Below are positions 31,279 through 43,599 of a stretch of DNA of 64,000 nucleotides, piece by piece. Within the stretch, counting starts at the first letter, position 1, and every line of letters begins with the position of its first letter. Under the pieces are notes generated by a model. The model was given only the letters and a program-made list of their open reading frames with translations. It searched no databases and had not been told where the DNA came from. The translations under genes and the position numbers were made by a program. Source of the DNA: Isochrysis galbana (taxonomy: Eukaryota > Haptophyta > Isochrysidales > Isochrysidaceae). Location: assembly GCA_018136815.1 (NCBI GenBank), contig CM030940.1, positions 1,382,613 through 1,446,612 on the forward strand, read 5' to 3'.

Positions 31279-32949
31279 GAAGCAAATTGGCCGTCCATGA
31301 GCCATGAGCTAAGAAAGCTCTATGGCGCAAGAGCGTCCCCGCCATAGATAAGAAACTGGTGCGTAAGAAAATCCCTATGCGGTTGGTCCTGTCGGGTAGT
31401 GGTAGTGGTTGCGGCTGCGTTTACGTTCACATTGAATTCGGAGCTCGCGCGCTGCGCGCGCCAAGGTAGATTTGTAGAATGGTAGAATCTGCCATATGTG
31501 CCTTGCCTTTACCTATATGACAGTAGGAGAGTAGCAGTAGCAGTCCACAGCAACCACAGTCCCATGCATGTATACATTCAAGCTCTAGATTGTCGAGTCG
31601 AGCGGAGCCGGAGGGCTCTGAGCCACTCCGTCGCGAGCGGCACCGGCGGCTAGCGCGGCGCTTTGGCCCTCCCCCCCACCGGGAGTCGGGTGAATGAAAT
31701 TCTGGACTGGGTCGGGCAACCCCATTTGGGTGTCTGGACGGGGGACGAACGGCGAACGAAGGGCGGTGGGGCGGCGAGGCGCTCCTAGTGGCCCTAGAGT
31801 GTTGGATTGTAAGAGATTGTTAGACCTACAAAGGACTCTTCCCTCAGGGAGGGAGCCTAGGCTGCTAGAGTGCAGCGACGCAGCGAACAACGACGGACAA
31901 CGAACCTGAGGACAACAGGATACACCGACTCACGAACACACCGGAATCATTCACCCAAACCAAGCAAATTATCAAGCAACCGCGACCCCAAATCACCGAT
32001 AACCCAAACACGTCGCGAGAGACGGAGAGAGAGAGCGAGAGAGAGAGAGAGACTCCGCAGCGACGGCCGGAGCGTGTCTCCGTTGTAACTTCCCACGTGG
32101 CGGAGAGTCCGAAGGGGAGCGTCATGTCGCGCGACCGCGGCGATCACTTCGGATATAGATCGCAACGAGATATCTTGCGACCGAATAAATCTTGCTGTTG
32201 AGCGTGAACCTTCTAGACGCTTCTAACGAACAACCCTGAGTAGCAACCAAGGGGAAGAAACACCAAAGGGGCCAAGGGCTTGCATGTAGCTTGCATCAAG
32301 GGGAAAGATTCCCTCACCTAAGAAGCGAACCTACACTGATCTCCAAGGGGAGATGGCAAATTAAACAACAAAAATCTCGAGCGGATAGAGCAACCGACTT
32401 GCTCGCCAAAACCTTGACCGAGTGACCGAGAAGAAAGAAGCAAGGACCTACAAGCCAAGGGTAGCGGACCTAGGGAATGTGAGAGGAAATTTCCGAACGC
32501 CAACGCGAACGCCAAACGCGGGAAGGCAAAGGCCAAGCAGAACCTGCGAAGAACAGGCCTGGACGACAACGAAGGTTAGCGCAAGTCCCAAGAAAGAACC
32601 GGAACCCAACAAGAAACGACAAGCCTTGCAAGAAGCTAAATAAGCCTCCTCAAGGCGCCCCGAGAGCCTGAGACAAGCGCACGGCAAGCAACAGGCGACC
32701 TGGCTCCTTTGGGTCAAGATTACCCGAAAGGAGGAAACTTGGAATCTAGACCTGACAGACAGGCTAGAAGGAACGAAACGAGAACTCGAATTCTAGATCG
32801 CTAGGGACGAACCCTACCAACCTAGATGTACCTGAGCCTCACCGTGTGGCCGCACGGCGAAGACGCAGGGAAAAGCGCTGACACGGCGCCCCCCCCCTCG
32901 GGGGGGGGGACATGCACCGCGGGAAGCAGAGAAAAAAAGTTATCTGCCT
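31279..32949. other. A/G-rich spacer, possible retroelement leader, no gene seen
   Basis: 31600-31680 encodes, on the minus strand, a short ALAAGA peptide like the repeat at 14696. 32018-32052 has AG repeats. 32200-32800 is strongly purine-rich with frames full of Lys, Arg and Glu but no domain. It leads into the reversed LTR-like copy, so an untranslated retroelement region is possible, but I found no primer-binding site. Confidence 0.35.
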
Positions 32950-33343
32950 TTCCCTCGCGGAGCGCGGAGAGACCCCCACGGAACATCCTGGGACCGGAGA
33001 ATGTTTGGGACGAATCTTCCTGCCGTCGGCCGAGGAGAGGCGGACGGAGAGAGAGAGAGAGAGAGAGTCTCGCAGAGCGACTGCAGAACGAGAAGTCGAC
33101 GTCATGCCGGTTTATTACCTTAAACGAGCCAACAATTATAGTAACAGCAAAAACAAAATTCGAATCGCAAATTTCGAGACCAAAATCTGCAAACCTGGAC
33201 TTGAGACCATGGGGAATCCGAATCTGTGTGTCTTGTGCGTCTGTGGCAACACGGGGAACTGTTCAATTGTAATTGTGAGCGCGTACCTTACACGAATATT
33301 CATGCCTACAGCCTTCAGCCTTCAGTTGGGCAGGAATACAACA
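32950..33343 (-). mobile_element. LTR-like dispersed repeat, copy 3
   Basis: Reverse copy of the repeats at 7900 and 17366; its left edge, TGTTGTATTCCTGCCC on the minus strand, ends at 33343. AG repeats at 33047-33067 equal the CT tract of the other copies. Identity ends near the GAGGGAAAGG segment, which may be the true right edge of the unit because flanks differ beyond it. Confidence 0.6.
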
Positions 33344-33529
33344 CATTCCCCCATTGGGGTTCTGCCTTAGATGGTGCCGGGCCAGCCCCTCGCGCCGGAG
33401 CGCGAGGGCGGTACCTCGGTTGTGTAGGGTCCCGGCCCGGAGGCCTTCCCTTTGGAAGCGTCCTGCTGGTGTGGTGTGGCTGGTGTGGCTGTGTGTTGTG
33501 ATGAGGGTGTGCTGCATGCTGGCTGCTGC

Positions 33530-33762
33530 CAGCATGGCGGCCTTGTTCGAGGTGTTCGCGGTGATGCGCGGGCGTGGCGCGTGGCGAGTCGGCTCCTGTG
33601 CCCACCTGACTGGGGGGGTCGTCCTGGCGCGGTCGCTTCGGCGACAGCAGCGTGTCCATGAGTCCATGAGGGCTTCGTCCATCGCGGCGAGGGCCGCGGC
33701 AGCGAGGGCGGGAGGCGGCGCGCGCTCCATGACCCTATCAGTTTACTGATAGTTGAACCACG
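33530..33762 (-). repeat. Dispersed repeat, MERAPPP block, copy 2
   Basis: Matches 9618-9880 (-). The peptide start MERAPPPALAAAALAAMDE is kept; about 25 codons in, a short duplication (GTCCATGAGTCCATGAG on the plus strand) shifts the frame, and SPKRPRQDDPPSQVGTGA continues in another. Upstream TATCAGTTTACTGATA is a near-perfect palindrome. It abuts the next repeat block at 33762. Confidence 0.55.
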
Positions 33763-34133
33763 GTGGCAGGTATCTCGAGGCGCAGTCTTTTATTTCTCGA
33801 GGACAGCTCTCGCGGCGAGAGCTGTAAGGGCCGTTTCTTTTCAGCTGGCGAGAGGTTCCTCTCCCCCCCCCCCGGTGCTTTTTCCCGGAGAGTCGCCCGA
33901 CGTAGGTCGGTCCGCCTCAATGGGTTTCCCTCATTGTAGCTTGTGGGGAGTTATAATGGGAGCCGGGGGTTTGCGAGGGGGGAGATTCGGAGGGGTGCAT
34001 ATGCGTATGTGTCTAATGACAGCACACGTCAAGGCGTACGGGCAGGTGCGCTGAGGGGTGTCGTGATAGTACCGGGCTAGTGGCTAGTGGCAGTAGTGGT
34101 ACTTACGCTCAGATGTTTTATTATTATTATTAA
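33762..34133 (+). repeat. Composite dispersed repeat, 3' block, copy 2
   Basis: Same order as 18699-19048. It carries a clean hairpin, ACAGCTCTCG (33803-33812) pairing with CGAGAGCTGT (33816-33825), that other copies keep only partly. It ends in TTTTATTATTATTATT. Confidence 0.75.
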
Positions 34134-34267
34134 AGATATTTGATACCCGATCATCGGGATCGACAAGACAAGAGCTGAGAGCCCACGCTCAAGCAGCTAA
34201 CGGATACGTGCATAAGTGCTTCCACCCCCAGGATCCTAGAAGACGATGACGCTGCCCCATATCGAAG

Positions 34268-36702
34268 TCATCTTCTCTTACTGGCGCGCATCTTTGCGGC
34301 ACTGACGGCTCGGAGAGCTGTGTCGTATCGATCAAATCCATGGTCGCGGAGCATGCTCGGACGCACGTCAAGCACGGCCAAGCGCCGCCGGTCGTATCGC
34401 TCGAGCCTCCAACCGCCAGCTAGCGCATCAGCCTCCGGGGCAACAGTATTGGTGCCAATGTGAGGTGAGGCTGTTGTGTGCTCTCCAGGCCCATCGCCAC
34501 TCACCTCAGGTTGAACGGGCTCTGCCGAGACGCTTGCCGCTGTCCCGGTTGACCGTGTGGATCTATGCCTCCTGCTGTACAGGCCATCCCGGCGAGTGCC
34601 TCCGTTTGATCCGGAGGCACCGCTGCCCGCACGCTCCTCGGCACCGGTGCTGGCTTTCATGGGAAGGGGAATGACGCGCGTGCCGCTACCATGGCGCGTC
34701 ATACACCGTCTTGCGCCCGCGAGAGGTGCAACTCGAGTTAGCACAAGTAGTCGCCCGGGCGGGAAGGCGGTGGCGGGAAGCGGCCGGCTAATCCTCCGCC
34801 GCCTATGCGCCGCCACTGCCGCCGCGCGCCGCCGGTCCAGTCGCCTCTGCTGCGTTTTGTCGCGCTTGCTCAATAGACTCGTCAATGCGGCAGTGGCCGC
34901 AGCGGTTGCTGCGGTTGCGGCCGTTGTCGCGGCGTTGGTGGCGTAGGAGGCGGCGCTGGCAGCAGGATTCGTAGCGGCGCTGGCAGCGGAGGCATTGCTG
35001 CTCCCGGTGAGCAACATCCTCGCACCGGAGTCGTTGAAAATCGTGGCGTTGCAGCGACGCGCGCTTGAGACCTCCAACGTCTCCACCTGGTGGAAAACAC
35101 CACGTTGCCTCTTTTGCCCGGTTTCAAGGGCCATGTCGTGCTTGGTGTAGCTTGTGCGGTTCGCAGCGCCCACGGCGATGGTGGCAGCCTCAAGCCTGCA
35201 AGGTTCGGGAGGTGCACGGCACGCTGTGTGAGGTGGGCAATTAGCCAGGCCCTCCCTTTGGGCATTGCCCTCTGGGCTCGGGCTGCACTCACAGATGCCG
35301 CAGCGACCCGATTGAAAGCCTCGGTACTACATCTGCACCACAAATGTAGCCATCGACCAGCTTGTCGTATGCGGCAGAGCACTCAGACAAGGGAAGTATG
35401 GCTGGCGGTGCAAACACTATGGCGGAAACACTCATTCTGCGAGGCAACTTTGCGCGCAGCAGCTTGGCTGCAAAGGATGCCACCCCGCCGCCCAACGAAT
35501 GGCCAGTAAGTAGAAGCTCCCTGTCGCGCGGCGTGGCAACAAAGATGTGAGTAGGGCACAGCGCTCCTTCGTGAGGCAAAGACGCCGTGGGTGGCGTGCC
35601 CGACGAACAAGCCCAGCTCACCATTCGGGCCGCTCTTCCAACGCGTTTCGAATGCGGGAGGCGTGCATCTCGACGAGCCGTGAAGCAGCCGCGGCCATGC
35701 CACCATGGCACCCGCGCCCGAGGCAACGCTCCAACTCGGGGGACGCGGACTTCTGAGCGGGGGCGGCGAGGAGGAGTGCTCACGAAGGACGGCGACAGGG
35801 CGTGGGGTTGACTGTGCGAAGGCGTCATGCGCAACAACGGTATTTCTGCAACGATTGATGGACATATCAGTGTATATGCCGACCGTCTCTGCAAACGGGG
35901 AAGTGCCGCATCCACGGTGGAATGAGCACCCACCCATCGCGGGCCTCACCGTTTGCAAGTCGACAAATGCATCCCGCAGCCCGAGAGACCCTCTGATCAC
36001 GAGCACGACGGCGCGCAGTCGGAGGTCCAGAACAATGTAGTGCGCTGGCACATATGTGGCGTCATGGAAAGACCCTGTCGGTTGCCACTGCGAGAAGAGC
36101 AGGCAGCCGCGGGCGGATAAGCCGCTCATGGCCTCAAAAGCCGCTGCATTCGGCCGTCTCCATGCGGCGCGCTCTGCGAGCATTCGCGCCGCATCAGAAG
36201 CCTGACCGCGCGCGGTCCCGACTAGCAGCGCCCCAAATGGGCCATAGGCTGCGTTTGAGAGCTCGAGGCATCGGAGCGCACGCGGCAGCGATACGCTTTT
36301 CTCGAGGCCAAGCTCGACTCCCGGCGCGGTGCCCTGCCGTGTGCCACGCCAGGGCAAGAGCCAGCTCGGGAGGCGCAGCCGGCGAGGTGGCTGCACCGGC
36401 GCCTCCAGCTGCGCCGCCAGCCCGTCGTCTTCGCTGTAAATCTCGTCGTCTCTCGGCCCCTCGTCGACCCAGCGCTCGAGCAGCGGCTGCAGCCGGAGGA
36501 GCGACTGTATGCCAAAGGCGATGTCGGTCAGCCGGCACTCGGCGAGGCCCAGCTCGCTTCCGTGCGAGCAAAGCAGGCTGTACACCGCGGCGTACTCGGC
36601 CGCCTGCGCCGCAGCTGCCTTGCGTAGGCTCGCCACCGCGGACGAGCTCGGCAGCGCCGCCATGGGGGCCAGAGACGCCCAGACGAGGAGGAGGAGCGGC
36701 AT
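34268..36702 (-). CDS. sn1-specific diacylglycerol-lipase-like (lipase class 3) protein
   Basis: Serine lipase of the class 3/DAGL type, which releases monoacylglycerol from diacylglycerol. Inferred exons on the minus strand: 36702-35950, 35752-35622, 35520-35293, 35195-34268, making 679 residues with frame kept. The start gives a signal peptide or anchor (MPLLLLVWASLAPMAALPSS); an upstream in-frame ATG at 36792 is possible. Motifs: LRAVVLVIRGSLGLRDAFVD, then CHGGMAAAASRL, the nucleophile elbow LLTGHSLGGG with its W codon split by an intron, CGADVVPRLS carrying the likely Asp, and PGRLLVLTR. Near the end, MLRDHGFDRY likely holds the catalytic His. Exon 4 has an Ala/Thr/Asn-rich repeat of roughly 30 residues and a basic stretch. 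All three introns are GT-AG. A C/T tract on the gene strand and CTAGAGT-type motifs lie upstream. Confidence 0.85.
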
Positions 36703-38159
36703 CCGAGAGCGGCCGCCGCCTCTCCGCGCGGGGCGAGAGGGTGATGCGCCCGATGGGAAGGAAGTAGAGTACGGAGAGTACTTCACACACACAGCACAGG
36801 AGAGAAGAAATCACACGTGAAGAAAGAAAGACTGGGAGAGAGAGAGCCCCTCCTAGGAGTACTTTAGAGTAGAGGAGGGGGAGAGGAGGAAACGGGAAGA
36901 GTCACGGGTGTCTAGTGGAAGAAGCGAGTCGTACTTATTGCTTATTGTACCAGTATTGTAGTCACGTTCTCTTCACGTACGGAAGACCGGTAATTAACTA
37001 TTCTTCCTCCATCCAGTCAGGTTCGAAGATCTTCTGACGATCATCATTAATCTATCTCCTGGGATCTGTCCATCATATGTACTCCTAGAGTAGTAGTAGA
37101 GCTCTAGTAGATCTCCTGGGGGGTGCAGTTTGGCCCAACGTACGCAGTGTGTAGCCACACTTCCAGCTCCGAGAATCTTTGTACTTCCCCTCAGCAACTA
37201 AGATTGTAGTACTCAGTTCACCGTGGGGATGCGCCTCGCGCCTCGTTCGTGCGCTCCACCCCTCCTCCGAGGGGCCTGTCGGTCAACCTCGTGCTCTGCC
37301 ACCCTTTGTTCGACATGAGCTGGAGTTGAGCATCCATCACCATCACCCCCACCGAAACCCTAGCTAGTGGGCGCGGGTCGCGAGCCGCACTCCCACTCCC
37401 ACGCCCGCATTCGCGCATTCGCATTGGCATTGGGTCCGCCCTCGAGCTCTGACTGACTTCACCCCCAACCCCACAACCCCACCTCCCATTCTTGGTCGCC
37501 AGAAGACCGGGGAACCGGGGACCGGGGAAAGAAAGGGAAAGGGGTCTCTCTCTAGGCTTTGGGCTTTGGGCTTTGGGCGGCACGCCACGGCCGTCGGCCG
37601 TCGGGGCGAGTGTGGGAGAGGCAGGGGCACGGGACCGGGCTGATCGCCACCAGGAGCTGCATGCGGATCGGTTGGACGAACGACCACACGACCACGTGTG
37701 GGTGTGGGCGAACATGTGAAGGCCAAGTCCACGCAGGACGAGAAGTTTTGCGGAACGGGTTGGTTGAAGCCCGGCGGGGCTCTGTAGAACAATGCGTTGC
37801 ACTAGAGCGCTTTGGAGAAGTCGAGGTCGAGGTAGCCGATCGGCTGGTTGAAAAACTCCTGGCTACGGAACATGCCGCTTCTCGCTCATGCCCGTCGCGC
37901 TGCTCGTCTCCAGCCAGTCGTGGGCGGTCTCATTGAAGTCCGGTCGTCCATTGCTCCGACCGCCCTGAGAGTTTTGACCGTTTTCTTGTTGCGCGCCTCC
38001 CCCCCTTCCCGCCTCCCCCCGCTCCTCTCTTCCCCTCTCTCTCCCTCTCTCCTCTCCCATTATCTACGCTCCCCTTTCCTTCTTCCCCTTTCCCCCCCCC
38101 CCCATCCCCTCTCCCATCTCCCGGTCTTCCCCCCCTTCCGCGGCGTCGTCGGCGCGCCG
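36703..38159. promoter_or_regulatory. Divergent upstream region between lipase and TAF5 genes
   Basis: 36830-36900 is purine-rich on the plus strand (a C/T leader for the minus-strand lipase) with TCCTAGGAGTACTTTAGAGT. 37080-37115 repeats the theme (CTCCTAGAGTAGTAGTAGAG, CTCTAGTAGATC). 37360-37640 is the dispersed repeat shared with 17130-17290 and includes three CTTTGGG units. 37985-38130 is a long C/T tract just before the TAF5 start. Promoter role is inferred from position. Confidence 0.45.
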
Positions 38160-40862
38160 ATGGCCGCCACGCCGCTCGTTCTCGACGCTCTCGTGCTCGA
38201 GCACCTCTCGGAGCGGTTCCCCGAGGCGGCCCAGGCGCTGCGCAAGGAGCTAGAGCTCAAGCAGGCTGAGCTGCCACAGCCAGCACTTGTCGCTGCCCAG
38301 CAGCGCCAGGCTCTTCTCACGCTTCTCTCGAGCAAGCGTGCGGGTGAGCCAATGTGGGCAGCGGCGTACGCGGAGCTGAGAGACTGGGTCGACGGCGCGA
38401 TCGACGTGTATAAGGTGCGGGCCAGGCACACAGCGATCCACGCAGCCGCGCTCCCGCTCAGCTGCCTCCCCTCGCCTTCCTGCTCCGCAGCCGGAGCTGC
38501 AGCGGGTGCTCTACCCGCTCTTCGCATACACGTATCTGGAGCTGCTTCAGGCGGGGGAGCGAGCCCACGCGGGCGACTTCTTCGAGCGCTTCCACTCGGA
38601 TCATGCCCTGGCGCATCGCCCTGAGCTAAATCTTCTCTCCCAGGTGGGTCGCGTCGCCTTCGATTCCGATTGCGTGCACTGGAGGCGTGACGCTGAGTCG
38701 CGACGCAGCATCTTGCATCCCTCGAGGCCTCGCATGGAGGGAACAGCTGGTGTCTCTCACCTCGCCCAATCGTGGCGCAGGTGAACAACGCCGAACAGCT
38801 GCGCGTAAACGAGTATTCTCGCCGCCTCCTGCGGCAACGGTACGAGGTAGTGCTCTCATCCTTCTCTCGGTCACTTCTGTTTGGTTTCATCGAGGAGCGG
38901 CAACTGCACATGACTCTACGCATAATCAACTCCCATGTGCGCCTTCGCGTGCCCACTCTTTCTCCGCCGAATTCGATCAGCGCGGCGGCGGCCAACAATA
39001 GGGCAGCCGCTGCTGGCAGGTCAGAGGACACGATCTCAGCGGAAGCTGCGGAGGTCGAGGCGCATGGGGGTGCGCTGCTTTGGGCTCAAGTGGATGAGAA
39101 CGAGCTGGCCAAGTACAATGCCACAGAGGTCAATTGGGCCCCTTTACCCGAGCTCCAGAAGAAGCACCGGGAGCTGCTTCACCAGCTACGGCAAAAGCAA
39201 GGTCTCGCATCGGCGGACGAGCCTCCTCCTCCAGACCCGAAGGAGACCAAGCGGAAAGGCAAGAAGCCGGGGGGCGGTGGGGCTCCGGCTGAGGGGGACG
39301 CTGACCGCGTCAAGAGGGATGCCATTGTCCCACGGCTCCCCCTTCCGCCTTTCAATATGCGCATCGAGAAGGACTTTGTGCGCGATTCGGCGCGCCGCGC
39401 CAGACTGGTGAGCGGGACACCCCCACCGAGTGCGCTGGCCTGGACAATCGTGGATGCCACTCCACCGGCCACGCTCTGTGCGATGGCCTTCTCGAATGAT
39501 GGCGCCTCGGCAGCTTGCGGGCATGCAGATGGCGCCGTGCGCGTCTGCTTGATGAAGCAGGCTGCTGCAGCGGCGGCGGCAAGGAAAAAGCAGAGGCTGA
39601 AGCAGCGCGCCACGCAGTCCGCCCCAGAGAGTGGTAAAGACCCATCGGGAACGGGCGGTGAAGCGTCAGCCGGGAGAGGTGGCGGTGTTGAGGGCGGTGA
39701 CGCGCCGAATGGCGAAGCGAGTGCAGCCGACGCTGCCCCCGCCTCGGCGACGGAGATCGAGACGGAGATCGCAGCTCGGGTTTCAGAGGCAGAGCTGGAG
39801 TCAATGTTTGTGCTGATCGGTCACTCAGGACCGGTGTACGGAGTGGGCTGGTCTCGAGACGACAAGTTCATCATCAGTGGATCCCAGGTGCATGCTTGTC
39901 ACCCCAGACTCATTTTACCGGCCGGCGCATAGGTTTGTTGCCCACAGCACGAATGAGCATCTTCTATGCACGGTGGTTCCGATTCATGCTTTTATGGTGG
40001 TCCGTCTCCCTCACCTCTTGTTGATTGGACTCCGCAGGATGGGAACGCCCGCCTGTGGTCAGTACTTCAACGTGCATGCATCGTTCGCTACCACGCCCAT
40101 GCTGGGGCCTGCTGGTCGGTCGCATTTTCACCCGTGGGAGCCAATTTTGCGACTACCGGAGCCGATCGGACAGTTCGTGTATGGGGCGTGTCCCTGTTGA
40201 CACCCCTTCGCCTGCTGCTGGGCCATGCCTCGGATGTGACATGCGTCACTTTCCACCCTGCAGGAGCGATGGTTGCATCTGGCGGCGACGATGCAGCTGT
40301 CCGCGTGTGGGACGTGAGTTCGGCCAAGTGCCTGAGGCTGTTAGTGGCGCATGGGCACGCGGCCGCTATTCGTGCCCTAGCCTTTGCTCCCGAGGGTGCG
40401 CAGCTCGCGTCAAGTGGAGATGACCGAGCTGTACTGTTGTGGGATCTTGCGTCCGCATCTCTGCTACGCCGTTTTCGTTTGCACACGAAACCCGTGTGGA
40501 CGGTGGGATTCTCCGCGGAAGGGGCACAGTTGGTTTCTGCGGGGCTTGACTGCATGGTTGGCGTGTGGGACGTGTGCGGGCTCGTGGAGGGATCGCCACC
40601 TCCGATGGGAGCATCACCAGTGGCGGCGGCCAACGGTCGCGGCAGCGTCGAGGGTGTCGTTGGAGACGCCTCGGACGGGGACCACACCGATCCCCGATTG
40701 GTGCAAGTGATTTTTACCAAGTTCACTCCGGTCGTGGCAGCCGCCTACACGCGTACGAATGTCCTTTATGTCGGTGGAGCTTTCCAGCCACCAGCCGGGT
40801 ACGAGCAGCGACTCCTGAAGCAAAAGAGAGGCCGGTCCGAGCTGAAGAGCGTCCATGCTTAG
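38160..40862 (+). CDS. TAF5: TFIID subunit TAF5
   Basis: WD40 subunit of general transcription factor TFIID (or SAGA), nuclear. Exons 38160-38414, 38491-38643, 38781-39887, 40038-40862 give 779 residues. LisH-like N-terminus (LVLDALVLEHLSERFPEA). The TAF5-specific NTD2 domain spans the first introns: DWVDGAIDVYK|PELQRVLYPLFAYTYLELL, then FFERFHSDHA and SRSLLFGFIEE. After a Lys/Gly and Ala-rich linker come WD40 repeats: FVLIGHSGPVYGVGWS, then DGNARLWSV, GADRTVRVW, GHASDVTCVTFHP, GGDDAAVRVWDV, SGDDRAVLLWDL and VSAGLDCMVGVWDV. The NTD2 domain separates it from other WD40 proteins. Introns are GT-AG, phase 0. The start follows a C/T-rich tract. Confidence 0.92.
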
Positions 40863-41544
40863 TAGGGCTAATGCCGGATAGTTGGCTTTAGGTGCTTAGG
40901 CTACTGTATTTATGACGACGGGTAGCGTCGTGCATCTGCATCCATCATTCCGCCATACGTAAAGGTGACATGCTGTGCGTGTGCCTTTTCATCAATCTTC
41001 CCACCTTGTCATGGGCTGACATCGACTAGGCCGTTGCTGTCGCTGCGCTACCTTGTTTGCGCTCCGGCTTTGCCGTGTGCGGCGCCCTTCTTGTGTTCGG
41101 ATCCTAATGCCCATGCATTTGCGACAGGCAAGTCGTCAGCCCTGAAAACGTGTGTGTGAGAGTATGGCTGAGCTCGTCGCTGCCGGTGCGCTATCATACC
41201 ACCGTGCGACGATCCAAAGGTCCTTGGTCATTGGCTACCCGAGCGCCCGCCACAACAAGAGTTCCGGTTCCGACATTGCCACTTCTAGGCCGGTGCTCTG
41301 ACATTCCCATTGCCCATTGTTTTTTGCCGCGTTTGAGAAGGAAAGGACGAGAGGGGAAGAGAGGTTCTGTGACCGTTGAAAGAGGGCCTTGATATAATAC
41401 GTTACCTTGCCCCCTCAGCTCCCCCTTCGAAAAAACACTAGAGTAGAATACCGATACAATACTATGACTCTAGAGTACATGCAGTTTGGCGCGAAGTGCA
41501 AACGGCGCGCTTCCCTCTTTTTAACCTTTCGCGGGAGCGAGTCC
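40863..41544. promoter_or_regulatory. 3' flank of TAF5 and promoter of the next gene
   Basis: No coding frame supported. CACTAGAGTAGAAT near 41438 and GACTCTAGAGTAC near 41467 lie about 75-110 bp before the ATG at 41545. They match motif clusters ahead of other genes in the window. Confidence 0.45.
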
Positions 41545-42287
41545 ATGGCGGCTCCCCCGCCGCCTCTGCGCTCCGCGTTCGGGACGGAGTCGGCGCTGCT
41601 GCCACGCGTCAAGGCGTTGGAGGTGCGAGTCGCGCCGGAAAGTAGTGCCCTATCAGCCACGCGAGCCGTCGTTCCTCTGCACGAGCCGCGAGCCAGGCAG
41701 GGGATGAGCGCACCCACAGTGTCTCTTTCTCGCTCTGTCTCTCAGGCGGAGCTCCAGGCGTACACCGAGACGTTGGCACGGCTGGCCGAGATGCGACAGC
41801 GATACGGTATGGAGCGCTTCAGTCTTCCGCCTAGCATTGGGCCTTCTGCACTGAGGGCAGAACAAGCTGCCGAAGAGTTGGACCAGACGCTGCAACATGT
41901 GAGTGGCCGCCCAACCGGCTGGCCAGGAAGCATGCGGGCACGTGCGCGCCTGACGCACGGCTTGTTCTGTGCTGAGTGAGGACTGTGAAACTTGAAGACC
42001 TCCCGTCCCCACTCCTCGCTCCCGTGTGCAAGGTCGCTGCTGTTGAGCACGCTCAACGCCAAGAGTATGTCCTACTACGGCGAGAGAGCCTTTCTCGCTC
42101 CTCGCGCTGGGGCGTCGACGCGAGCATTCCTGCTCGAACCGCTGCGTCGCGTGTCTCGCGTAGCCCCATCCTATCCAACGCCAACGACCGGAGGCTCTGC
42201 TTTCTCGATTCGCCGTGTGCAGAAGTCCTCGTGTTCTCGCCAATCTTGTCACACTCGAGAACGCTCCGACGCGTCGCTGTCGGATGA
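41545..42287 (+). CDS. Small two-exon protein, unknown function
   Basis: Exons 41545-41898 and 42033-42287 give about 202 residues; donor CAT|GTGAGTGG and acceptor CAAG|GTCGCTG keep the frame. The first ATG after the upstream motif pair was used. The N-terminus is Pro/Ala-rich. The middle (SQAELQAYTETLARLAEMRQ, then ALRAEQAAEELDQTLQH) looks helical and able to form a coiled coil. The second exon has a Ser/Arg-rich tail. I recognise no family. Codon composition and splice sites favour a real gene; the 3' exon is less certain. Confidence 0.5.
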
Positions 42288-42689
42288 AAGTCATACGCGC
42301 TCTTCTCATGATGAATGGCACTTAGAGGGATGATTGGAATGGGATTCCTCGGTCGAGAGGAATCATTCTACGTGTGATGATATGAGCAGTGGCGTTGAGC
42401 ATTCTTGAGCGTAGAGAATTTGTGCCAGCTCAATACCCTACAATTTTTTTCTTACATCGTACTTGGGGAGTAGCCTCCACTCCTCCACTCATATATGCCG
42501 TTTCTATCACAACGGGGTCGCTCCGAACCCCAAACTCGCAAACGACGTCTCATTGCCGTTGAACTCACTGCTTTGCTGATCATTGATGATCCTTTGCAAC
42601 AACTACACGGCCCTACACTAAGTACGTGGAATGTGGCATGTGGAATCCATTGCTATATTGCTATGGCATAGCTAGCTATGGCTATGATA
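42288..42689. other. AT-richer spacer, no gene seen
   Basis: 3' flank of the small gene. No supported frame; simple repeats near 42645-42695 (GCTATGGC, TATGATAGGCTATGG). Confidence 0.4.
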
Positions 42690-43315
42690 GGCTATGGCCC
42701 TCACAGGCCCCGACAACTGGGAGAAACGGCTCCCGATACCCGAAAGTACGTGGGAGCACATGGCCACACTATACACATCTCCGATGATGACGGCGAGTGA
42801 CACGCACCTCCACTTTAAGCACATCACCCATGGGCGCATAGTAGGCACTTTCAACCGCTTTACAGACAAAGACAGGGACCAGATGTGCCGCGTGCCGCAT
42901 TTGCAAGATGGCGGACGAATCCTCCACCCACCTGGCACCTGGGCGACTGGGCGAATGACCTAAGATAGTCAGCATACTCGAACCACTGAACAAATTGGCT
43001 CGCTACACCCCCCAGGGTCCCAGGGTGGTAGAAGTAGAGAAGAGGCTATCTATCCTTCCTAGAAAACCCCTTCATGCACCCCGGGGGCAAAGCACCGAAA
43101 TCGCTAGACATATTATACACACTAGCATGGAGGTATATTATAATTGCGATTTCTACATAATACATTACGACAACATAGCGAAAATTATAGTATACGGCAC
43201 ACCGCGCTACTGGGTACAAACATTGGCGGTCCCTAAATGGTTTCACGGAAGAAGACAGAGAGTAGCGGACAAAATTTTATGGGAAAGCCCCCACGCACCG
43301 GTAGAATCTGACTGA
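42690..43315 (+). pseudogene. LINE-type reverse transcriptase C-terminal remnant, copy A
   Basis: Frames across this stretch give GPDNWEKRL, then HLHFKHITHGRIVGTFNRF, and after frame changes LNKLARYTPQG and YNCDFYIIHYDNI. Each matches copy B downstream in order (HLHYKHITHRR, LNKVTRFTPRA, ITDFYRIHYDGI). The Cys/His residues of the zinc motif are partly lost here. This is a decayed non-LTR retroelement tail with no catalytic RT core. Confidence 0.65.
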
Positions 43316-43329
43316 CGGATCGAGCATGA

Positions 43330-43570
43330 CCACTGGCTCGATATGCGACGAGACGGAAGGGAAACGATTGGCGGAAGGCGCGGCGGAGATGGCCGGGGGT
43401 GATGGAATGGCGGGCTGGACCACCTCCTCAGCAGAGGAAGGCGGGAGGACGGGCTTGGTTGGGCGAGGGCGAGCGCGAGGACGGAGCGGACATGGTTGGG
43501 CGATTGGAGGTGGATAGGCTGCCTTCTCCGCACGCTCTCTCCACTCTCCTGCGGCGTGAGGGGGAGGGGA
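43330..43570 (+). repeat. Fragment resembling the composite repeat
   Basis: CCTTCTCCGCACGCTCTCTC and CTCCTGCGGCGTGAG near 43522-43560 match CCTTCTCCGCGCTCTCTCTC and CTCCTGCGGCACG in the repeats at 12160, 24140 and 57490. It separates the two LINE remnants. Confidence 0.4.
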
Positions 43571-43599
43571 AAGGTTATGGCTGTGGCATGGCGTAGACA

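Noticed and set aside
37555-37580. CTTTGGG repeats as interstitial telomere
   Set aside because: Only three units, and the unit is not a known telomere repeat; it lies within a dispersed repeat.
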